This document shows positions 54,501-62,000 of a stretch of DNA of 62,000 nucleotides, in pieces; positions within the stretch are counted from its first letter, which is position 1, and every line of letters begins with the position of its first letter. The position numbers and the translations under genes are program-made. The DNA lies in the NCBI GenBank assembly GCA_905221605.1, contig CAJNDS010002627.1:1-62000 (forward strand). Reading direction: 5' to 3'. Below the pieces are notes generated by a model. That model did no database searches and had not been told where the DNA came from. It was given only the letters and a program-made list of their open reading frames with translations. The DNA comes from Symbiodinium natans. Its lineage: Eukaryota; Sar; Dinophyceae; Suessiales; Symbiodiniaceae.

Positions 54501-57500
54501 TCAACAGAAGTCGCGACAGTCCAAGAATGACACTTGCGAAGATCATGCGGAAACGACAAACGCGTGATCTATGAAAGGATGAGTTCAAGTATTCTCTCCA
54601 TTTAGCCAGCCACAGGTATCAGAGGCATAGCATCATCGCAACCAACCCCCCCCCCCCCCCCCCCCCCCCCCGCCTCCCCCTTCCCCACCCCGGGAGCTAT
54701 GGTGCGTCACAGACTTTTGACCCTCAATGCGCTGAAAGACCTCACCATGCACGACTGCCCCATCTACCCTCAAGTTCATAAGCCCTGAGCTGGAGCCTTG
54801 TTCTTGCCTCAGCAAACCAAAGCCTAAGCACCATACCCCAAGTTCTAGCCCCTAAGCTGGAGGCGCCGAATCCCTGCCCCAAGTGCCCTGTTGTGGTCAC
54901 AGGAGTCTATCGAGGCAATGAGTAAGCCGTTTAGCTCAGGTGTAGCAATGGGAAAACCTCGTGAAATAACGAACCCTTCATCAAGAACTGCAGCGCAACA
55001 ACCAGCGTGTAACCACACGCTTTCGACCATCAAATGCTCGAGTCCTGAAGTAACAGAAAGGCGTAAGATCAGAAGCGCTGAATGCTGAACCGTAAGTTTG
55101 CAAATCCCACACCGAATCTCCTGAACCCTATGTAAGAAAGGGAACTGAGAAGCCACATGATATTGAAATCCCAACTCCAGCCCGCACAAGCTGCAAAAGA
55201 CAAAAGCCAGGTATCCCTGGACATCCCAATGCCTAATATATAGGGGCCTGAATAATTAGAAGAGGGTTTTGGGGCGCAATTATAGTGTATTCATAAAGGG
55301 ACCATAAGGGAATACGATAGGTAACTATGCCGACCCCCATATTACGTCCTTGTGTGTCTTGTTTTTTCGAGCCTGGCATGTCATGTTTGCCGCAGCGCCT
55401 GTCAGGGAGTGATTGGCCTTTATTGGGTTTAGGGTTTGGGGTTTGGGGTTTAGGTTTAGGGTTTAGGGTTTAGGGTTTAGGGAGTATTGGTTCATTACAC
55501 TCAGACAAGAGCACATTGACATGTTTCTCGAAGCTTCTCAGATGAGTGTTCACGGTTCAGATTGATGTGGTGTGTGCGCTTGTGTGTCAAGCGCTTCGGC
55601 TGCTGGGAGCTTGATCTCTGACGTCCTGCTCAGTCTTACTAGTTATGGCCTCGAGCTTTTCTCAGCACACAGCCTCGCAACACCAACACCCCTTGCAACT
55701 CCAGCTGCCGCACTTTAGGGGCTTGTTGGCTTTGCTAGGTTGAATCTCAACTGGCTTTCGATGGCGAGCACATCCCATCAGCTGCGCCTACAGCGTTGAA
55801 CTGGCGGTTTCGGAACCTGGCAATCTGTGCGCGCTTTGACCCGAGGATGGCTTTTTGCTCTCGGGTTCAGTTGTGGATTCTCGGATTGCTATCGTGAAAC
55901 CAAGGCGATTCAAGCTGGAGGGCGATTCGGATGCAGACATCGAGGGGGCAGGCAGACCGGGTCACGTCCTTTCCCTGTCAGCGTTCAGATCAAGGCTTCG
56001 CACTTATGTTGTTTAGGGTTTCGCGTTTCTGCTCCTAGTGTGGACATTGGCCGGACCACATAAAGCCCCCAATGAAAGCCCGTATATACACAAACACGAG
56101 CCCAATGGCGAGGCCAAAACTCAACTCCGATTGAGGTTGCTGCGTGGTTCTCGAACCGGGATCAAGAGGGAATGGACGTGTGTAAAGTTTAGAGTGAAGA
56201 GGGATTGCTGCAGGGGTGCTCTGCGCATCTTAACGCTAAGCCCACCGGGCACTGCACCTCACATCCTGAATCCCGAACATCTCGGAACCGTTTCGACCCA
56301 TGAACTCCTGCCCACCCTGAATCTGCATCTGTGGCACTTCAGCCCAGCACCGAAGATTGCCATGCCAAGCACCTCGGATTCTTTCATGCTTCTAAACTTT
56401 GGTTGTTGTAGTCAGGGTTTAGGGCTTAGGGCTTAGGCTTTAGGGTTTAGGGTTTAGGGTTTAGGGTTGCAGCATAAGAGACATGAACAGGGCTCAGCTC
56501 TTGGATGGTCCCTCAAACGAAGCCGAGACCCAATGGCAAGGTGGAGAAGAAACTTGCGGAGCTAAAGGTGGGGCAGGGCTGCAGGCAAAAAACAACTTGT
56601 TGGCCCAGTATATAGTCACATTAAAGTAACCAACTCCAAAAAAGGGAACACTTGTGATAATATGAGACATATTATCACAAGGGTACCCTTTTTTGGAGTT
56701 GGTTACTGTATCAGGGGGGGGCCTAGAGCCAAAAACAGGGCAAAGGGTACCGCTGGGCTGCCAAGAAAGGGCAGAAGTTGTGAGGATGTCCTGCGATCCT
56801 CCCTGCAGAAAGACCGCGGCTATTTGGGGTTTAGGGTTTAGGGTTGCATCCCTTTTCCCACTCGGATACCGTTGTTGAGGCGTCCATTGCCCATGCATGA
56901 ACTGTGTGGGGGAGTTAGGGTCTCAAGGTGTGATGGGTGAACAAGGCTGTGGAACAAGAGTGAGGGTATTTAAGGGCAGGAATGGTACCAAGAAGGCAGC
57001 TGGGGTCTCAAGGTGTGACAGAGACAATACCATGAGAGGTGCACTGACAGCTGGAGAGAAGTGAATGATGACAGCCGGATGTAGGACGTCTTTTGTAAGA
57101 GGATGATATTTATTTCCCAGCTCCATTAAAATGGTAAATTTCACACGCACGCAAGGCCCCAAAGCACGGATCTTACACCAAGTCTACGGATCCAAAGCTG
57201 CAAAGCCCATTGAATGCGAGTAGAATACACCCCCCCCCCCCCTCCACCCGCCATGATACCACCCGAGCATGGCAACGCAATGTGCATCCCAGAAACCCTA
57301 AACCCCAACCCCCTAAACCCTAAACCCTAAACCCAACAAACCCTACACGGACACGCTGGGGCCGGGCGCCAGGAGGATGTTCGACAGCACCGAGCCCAAA
57401 AGGTTGCCTTGGACAACCTCCGGACTGTAAGCTTTAGGGTTTGGGGTTTAGGGTTTAGGGTTTGGGGTTTAGGGTTTAGGGGTTTGGGGTTTAGGGTTTG

Positions 57501-59657
57501 GGGTTTAGGGTTAGGGTTTAGGGTTTAGGGTGTGGGGTTTAGGGTTTGGGGTTTGGGGTTTGGGGTTTAGGATTTAGGGACTTGTGCTTGAGGAAAAATG
57601 TTGTTTGGGAGCAGCTCAGGGTTTCTACAGCTTGGCACGCCGCTCTTATAGATTCGGTCTTCCATGCTGCGCTCGTCGACTCACAGGTTGCGGGTCAGCA
57701 TAAAGGAGGAAGCATCTGCGCGTTTAGGGTTTTCCCCCTACCCCCTAACCCCCCCCCCCGGCGCTCAAGGCCCCATGGACGAAAGTGCGGGTTGACAATG
57801 GCATTCCGAGAAAGCGCTGAAGCCAAAGACCAGGAACCAGGAACCACGAACCGCGAAAGATGCCGACGCTGCGAGCCGGCCGATGTTTAGGGAAATTTGC
57901 GGTTCCAGGTCGAGAAAATGATCATTCGCACCGAATATACATCCTTATAAGCCCGGAAGGCTAGGCCGCGCCTGGATGAGGCCAGCCTTTACCGCCTGGA
58001 TGCACATGATCATCTCCTGGGCCCAAAGTGGGGGCAACGGGTCGAGGCTTCCGATGAGTTGCCTCTGGATTTCAGGGTTTAGGTATGGCTAGGGGCACTT
58101 GTTGTGGTCATGGGCCCAAGCCCCGTAAACCCCAGGAGCCTTCGGGGGCCCTTTGGAACGACTTTGGAGGGCCTCAGTGGTGACTTGAGGCCTGAAAGGG
58201 CCTTCAGGGGTTCGGCCGTATGCTGCTCTTTGTAAACATCCTTTCTCTGCAGTTGGTGTCTTGGGCAGGGGCGCACAACTCTGTAGGCAAGGAACAGGTC
58301 AGACTTGGAATTCGAGTCCAGGGCCGACAAGACTGTTGCTTGCTTGCACAGAAAACATGGGGTAAAATGACGCGAGAGATTCGAAGAGCATATGAAGCTT
58401 ACAAATCACGAGCCCTGTAGCCCACATCCCATGCCTGCTGGATGATGTGGCAGGCATGAACTTGGAGGGGAGTAGCCAACAGCCCAGCGTCAGAATCGGT
58501 GTGCTGAGAATTGGAAGCAATGGCAGCATCAGCTTCGGGGAATCTCCAAGTTTTTCACCAAGGCACAACCGCATTGCCGAACGTCGCATTTAGCAGGCCT
58601 CGCAAGCTTCGAGAACAAAGGATACAAGCATTCCGAGAATCCCCAACCCTGAATTCTAGGCGCCTCTTCTATTCCTCGAGGACCCTTATGGGCCTCTTTT
58701 GAAGACTTGGAGGCCCTATACCCTATATGGGTGGTTGTCAAAACTATGGTTTTCGGATCCCTGGTATGACACGGCACCTAAAATTCAGGGTACCCCAAAA
58801 GGGATCATAATTTTGACAACCACCCATATGGGCCTCTTCAAAAGACTTGCACAAGCGGCTTGCAAGAGCAGAGCTCCCAGAAACCCTAAACCCTAAACCC
58901 TAAACCCTAAACCCTAAAACCTAAACCCGACATACAAGGGCCCCACTGGCCTCCGATCATCTGCCCTGTGTGCGAGGCCATGGCTTCTGTAGAAGCTCCC
59001 AGAATTCCTCAGCTTTGTAGGGTTTAGGGTTTAGGGTTTAGGGTTTAGGGTTTAGGGTTTAGGGTTTAGGGTTTAGGGTTCCCTTGTCTCGTTGTAAGCT
59101 GCTCACACTGCTGCAGTGCTGTGTGTCACTCACGAAATACCCGGAATACGTGAGCAGCGATGAGACACGACAGCAACTAGGCCTTAGCGAAAGCCCGAAA
59201 GCTCTGACGGTGTGAAATCCGCCCCCCCCCCCCCCCCCCCCTCTATTCCTGCACCGTTTCACACACTGTGACTATGCGCATACAGGTTGATCTTCGATCC
59301 TTTCATGCACATCTACTCCTAGGCAAGCCAAGATTGCGCAGGGGCTATGATTAGGGACGCCGGCCTGCTAGCGGCACGATGGCTAGGAAGTTGAAGGTGA
59401 ATATCCACGCGCTGTTGAGCTCCATCTTGCCTCTCAGGGAAGCGGGATGTAGTAGTGAGGATGTGCCTTGGCATGTGCGAGAATCCTGACTTGCACAAAC
59501 AGCTCTAAGGCTCCATATCCAAACCATGACGAACAGCCAATCCTGGATTAAGGTTTAGGGTTTAGGGTTTAGGGTTTCTTTGAAGACCCGTGAAATGCAA
59601 AGCAGAGCGCCTGCACTCAGCCCCAAGGGCACAAAGACGAGGAGCACCATCAGCTTG
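48244..59657 (-). CDS. CAX-type cation (Ca2+)/H+ antiporter, multi-exon
   Basis: Exons on the minus strand in coding order: 59657-59611 (KLMVLLVFVPLG), 59430-59365 (AWIFTFNFLAIVPLA), 58986-58951 (ASHTGQMIG), 58598-58567 (GLLNATFGNAV), 58016-57972 (EMIMCIQAVKAGLIQ), 57417-57370 (VVQGNLLGSVLSNILL), 55816-55788 (RNRQFNAV), 53234-53156, 52912-52854 (FFQLITHANLF, then an acidic run), 51870-51784 (CSEELVDSIE), 50713-50651 (LPKAFIGVILLPIVG), 50286-50221 (NAAEHATAVTSAYKGKLDLA), 49852-49778 (VAVGSSTQIALFVVP), 49441-49368 (PMSLNFRLFDTACQ), 48617-48560 (GNTNWLHGAMLVTTY) and 48287-48244 (AIMTWFIPEST, stop). The two conserved repeats, GNAVEM and GNAAEH, identify the family, which exchanges Ca2+ for H+ across vacuole-type membranes. 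Phases fit at every adjacent junction. Not located: the start Met exon, the segment after VLSNILL, and the helix after FNAV. About 7 residues usually preceding the first repeat (TEELA region) are also absent. Confidence 0.88.
49232..49362. repeat. Intronic telomere-like array touching a splice donor
   Basis: About 18 TTTAGGG units (plus orientation) end at GGTTTAGGCCCGC. On the coding strand the intron therefore begins GCGGGCC and goes straight into CCTAAACCC. The array nearly abuts the GC donor of the antiporter exon at 49,368. Confidence 0.93.
51433..51580. repeat. GTTCCCCCTT-family element, tandem copies
   Basis: ATGTTCCCCCTTATACTGAC, then CAGTGC, a G-run and GAGGACT, is followed by a second similar unit (CCTTATACTAACAGTGCTTA ... 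GAGGACT). It lies in the antiporter intron between the SEELVDSIE and LPKAFIG exons. Related to 853-1010 and 53,502-53,611. Confidence 0.55.
51591..51676. mobile_element. Hairpin element, CTTAAGAACC type
   Basis: CCTTAAGACCCCAAAACC at the left pairs with GGGTTTTGGGTTCTTAA at the right, with an inner stem around CCTACATGTTTGTAGG. It is followed immediately by a CCCTAAA array (51,677-51,750). Similar words occur at 5,832-5,876. Confidence 0.55.
51677..52025. repeat. Paired telomere-like arrays flanking an antiporter exon
   Basis: CCCTAAA arrays at 51,677-51,750 and 51,874-52,020 flank the 51,784-51,870 exon on both sides. The second starts within a few bases of the AG acceptor. Variant units include CCCTAATTAAACCC. 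Confidence 0.9.
53502..53611. mobile_element. MITE, GTTCCCCCTT family, compact copy
   Basis: GGAATGTTCACCCTTGTACT on the left is mirrored by AGTATAAGGGGGAACATCCC on the right. An inner inverted pair, CAGTCCTTAA and TTAAGGACTG, is also present. The middle is a G-run. It sits in the antiporter intron upstream of the 53,234 exon. Confidence 0.75.
53719..53902. repeat. Long interrupted poly-G tract (GGGGTTGGG-type)
   Basis: Runs of G broken by TT, TTT and A extend over about 180 bp. Open frames on both strands through it encode only Gly/Val/Trp or Pro/Thr and are artefacts. It is a strong G-quadruplex candidate on the plus strand. Confidence 0.9.
54113..54300. repeat. TCT/ATC trinucleotide microsatellites
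   Basis: Two tracts, TCATCATCATCTTCTTCTTC (about 54,119) and (ATC)n (about 54,255-54,300), lie in an antiporter intron. Confidence 0.9.
56626..56706. mobile_element. Near-perfect hairpin MITE (81 bp)
   Basis: GTAACCAACTCCAAAAAAGG and the following CTTGTGATAATATG are followed by a short AGAC loop and then the almost exact complement, ending TTTTGGAGTTGGTTAC. The ends can be read as a TA duplication around ACCAACTCC...GGAGTTGGT. Little divergence between the arms suggests a young insertion. It lies in an antiporter intron. Confidence 0.85.
57432..57578. repeat. Intronic telomere-like array, diverged
   Basis: TTTAGGG and TTTGGGG units alternate over about 145 bp, starting within about 15 bases of the acceptor of the antiporter exon at 57,417. 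Confidence 0.9.
58729..58825. mobile_element. MITE, TGTCAAAATTATGATCCC family, intact copy with ATAT duplication (97 bp)
   Basis: GGGTGGTTGTCAAAACTATG at the left and TAATTTTGACAACCACCC at the right are inverted complements. ATAT flanks both ends (58,725-58,728 and 58,826-58,829), a 4-bp target duplication. A GGGCCTCTT...GAAGACTTG-like word also occurs on both sides, outside the element. It lies in an antiporter intron. Confidence 0.85.
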
Positions 59658-60330
59658 CTACAGAAGATGTGTGCCAGCCTCCATACTTCTAGGGTTTAGG
59701 GTTTGGGGTTTAGGGTTTAGGGTTTAGGGTGGCACAGGGCACAATGTCCGACACTGGCTGCCACATCGGAGCTGCCATGAGCCGCAGATCTGGGGCGTAG
59801 GGTTCTGGCGCTTTCAAGACTCCAGACCTATGGGACTGTCACTTCTACAAGCAAAGGGTGCTTGCATTGCAATCGCCAAGCGTTATAAGAACCCTAAACT
59901 ACCTCTCCCTCTGGCGCTCGGGGTTCTCAACTGCATCTGAGGAGCGCTTGGCATTCCCTGGCCTCCGCTATACAATGTGAGTGCCAGCGGACGCAGATTC
60001 CCCCAACAGAAACAAGCAAATTTGAACACCAAATCTGGAGCTATCCCGTGAACATGAACCCGCGCCTTGCTACGAGGGAGCTAGCAACCAGTAGGGGTGG
60101 GGATAACTAGGATTCATTCAGCGCCCTCCCTTGGCCATGGTGCCATAAGCAGGTATTCTGTGCAGATGCTGCCGCCTGAGCCATAAACCATCTTAAAAAC
60201 CTAACCGGAAGCACTTGCTTGTAGCAAAACAAGGGCAGTGCCCGCAGCCAGGGTGCAAGGTAGCCACGGGCCTCGATTGCCTGCCGCCCGGAGAGACAAG
60301 AAGCACAAGGGATTGACTTGGCCAGGCATG

Positions 60331-60492
60331 GGGTTTTAGGGTTTTAGGGTTTTAGGGTCTTAGGGTCTTAGGGTCTTAGAGTCTTAGGGTTTTAGGGTTT
60401 TAGGGTGTTAGGGTTTTAGGGTTTTAGGGTTTTAGGGTTTTAGGGTTTTAGGGTTTTAGGGTTTAGGGTTTAGGGTTTAGGGTCTTAGGGTT
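60331..60492. repeat. Telomere-like array of the 8-bp variant TTTTAGGG
   Basis: Most units here are TTTTAGGG or TCTTAGGG rather than TTTAGGG, changing to TTTAGGG at the right end. A long run of the 8-bp form is seen only here. Confidence 0.9.
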
Positions 60493-61296
60493 TATGCTTC
60501 GAAAATTGGCCATGAGCTTTGCGAAAACAAAGGTCTGAGATGCGTGATGCCCGTAAACGGAGCTGCACAAGAAACACAAGGGACGGTTCTTGGAATAATC
60601 TTGGTGTCGTCTTGGTGTGTTGAGGATGTCGTCCATGTCATGAAGTTGTGCTGTCGCCCTCAAGCTTCGTCGGGTCATCGAATTGAGTAGGGTGAGTATT
60701 CTTGGGGCTCTCAAGGCCTCTTCAGGCCTACAAGGGCGAGCCTTGAGCCCCATCGCCTCGTACGCATGCTTGCTTTAGCTTGACGGTCCGGGCCCATGGG
60801 CATTGCTTGGAGGGTAGGGAGGGCGGGGTAGCCGAAGGCAGGGGCAAGGACGGGATTCAGGAGGGAGGCAAGGCGCGGGAAGGGCAGGGGGCGGAGGGGC
60901 TGGGGAGGCTTGGGGGTGTTCGGAAATCGAGCCAAGGAGAAGAGGAAGGGGGGGCGGGTAGAAACGGTGGAGGGGGAGAGAAAAATGGGAGAGGATCCGC
61001 ACAGTGGACACGCCCTACATACTGAACACATGCGAATCCTTCATGCCAAGCCCAGCCCGAACTCCGGCAACGCTTCAAGAAACAGTGTGTGCCCCAAAAA
61101 CTTTAGGTTTTCCAGTGCAGAAAGCTCGTTGACCGTCGAGATCAAACATTCAACACCTCGGCCCCGGGGCCTCCGTATTCTCTGTTGGGAACTCGCGGGA
61201 CCTCGCAGAGGCAGGCTTTGCGCGTGCGCTGGAACTCGTTGCAGCCACAAGTGTTCGGTACTGAAAAACGGTCTCACCGTTGTTGACCTCCTCAAC
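60493..61296. other. Spacer upstream of the antiporter gene
   Basis: The minus strand is open at 60,493-60,750 (contains RSLRATAQLHDMDDILNT). A purine-rich stretch (60,810-60,990) gives long frames on both strands. Neither has a recognisable motif. The start-methionine exon of the antiporter could lie here or beyond. Confidence 0.35.
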
Positions 61297-61406
61297 TTAG
61301 GGTTTAGGGTTTAGGGTTTAGGGTTTAGGGTTTAGGGTTTAGGGTTTAGGGTTTAGGGTTTAGGGTTTAGGGTTTAGGGTTTAGGGTTTAGGGTTTAGGG
61401 TTTAGG
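61297..61406. repeat. Interstitial telomere-like array (TTTAGGG)n, about 15 units
   Basis: A regular uninterrupted TTTAGGG run with unique sequence on both sides, comparable to the 7,046-7,175 array. Confidence 0.95.
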
Positions 61407-61920
61407 ACTCAGAATTCCGTTCATGACCGAAGGCCCTTGATGCCAACGTTTTAGGGTTGAGCGTATTAGGGGCTAAGGTTGCGGGGCATGCGCCTTAGAA
61501 GCATCCGGAGCCCCTGAAATCCAACCCAAACAGCCTAAAGACCCTGCCTGAGCCCTTTAGACATACACACTGTACATCCCAAACGCCCAATCCTAATCCA
61601 GACTCTGCCCTAAACCCTAAACCCTAAACCCTAAACCCCAAGAACCCTGAGAGCTCCAAGGCCATCCCAAATCCTACATCGGGTTGAGGGGCCGAGTCTG
61701 TTCCTTCCTCTGCATCAGCACAAGGCCAGACTGCGATCTTTGCATCCGAAATATGCCGCTGGACTGTTTCCTTAGGGGACGGTAGGGTAGGACATATAGG
61801 GTTGACCAAGTAAAATCCTACCGTAGTGGAGACGCCTAGCCGCCTAACCATGACAGTTTGCCTTAAACAGGGAAGCCATCAGGGATCTGCTTTGTGGACC
61901 TACTCACCGCATAAAGTTGC

Positions 61921-61992
61921 CCTAAACCCTAAACCCTAAACCCTAAACCCTAAACCCTAAACCCTCAACCCTAAACCCTAAACCCTAAACCC
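61921..61992. repeat. Telomere-like array at window end (CCCTAAA)n
   Basis: About ten CCCTAAA units with one CCCTCAA variant. The window ends 8 bases later, so its full extent is not seen. Confidence 0.9.
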
Positions 61993-62000
61993 ACCCAAGA

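Noticed and set aside
1-62000. CRISPR array, bacterial operon or rRNA/tRNA genes
   Set aside because: The direct repeats are telomere-like units or MITEs without regular spacers. I found no ribosome-binding-site operon structure and no convincing tRNA or rRNA sequence; the only tRNA-like word is the retroelement primer site.

Overview
The window looks like nuclear DNA of a dinoflagellate, probably a Symbiodinium/Suessiales-type alga. Four things point there. (1) Multi-exon genes can be assembled by hand only with GC (and one GA) splice donors and AG|G acceptors, which is the known dinoflagellate habit. (2) Plant-type TTTAGGG/CCCTAAA repeats are scattered by the dozen through introns and spacers. 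(3) A retroelement LTR carries a sequence ending TTTGGCTCAAG, the 3' part of the dinoflagellate spliced leader. (4) Coding density is very low. The organism is inferred, not proven.

Layout. Bases 1-700 are an AT-rich palindromic repeat block. From about 1 to 12.8 kb, telomere-like arrays and small inverted-repeat elements (MITE-like) surround short plus-strand exons rich in Gln/Glu/Arg/Lys. These appear to belong to a coiled-coil gene that continues at 21.8, 22.2 and 25.5 kb. Its exons are interrupted at 12,838-21,683 by an 8.85-kb, nearly intact LTR retroelement in the same orientation. The element has 287-bp LTRs that differ at 3 positions, a copia-like half-tRNA-Met primer site, a purine tract, and one 2,611-codon ORF. 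That ORF has no protease, integrase, reverse transcriptase or RNase H. It encodes WW, S1, PABC/MLLE, SAM-like and six CCCH zinc-finger segments.

From 22 to 34 kb I see mainly repeats, microsatellites, a TTTAAA palindrome cluster and weak exon-like islands. At 34.6-40.8 kb (minus) lies a multi-exon short-chain dehydrogenase most like 3-ketodihydrosphingosine reductase. At 48.2-59.7 kb (minus) lies a multi-exon CAX-type cation/H+ antiporter; I could place 17 exons with consistent phases from near the N terminus to the stop codon. Fourteen of 15 resolved donors are GC. The 41-48 kb and 60-62 kb stretches hold repeats and no recognised gene.

The most unusual items are the retroelement that encodes only a giant RNA-binding/adaptor protein, and MITE copies that differ by the presence or absence of a telomere-like array, suggesting these arrays are inserted at breaks or move as units.
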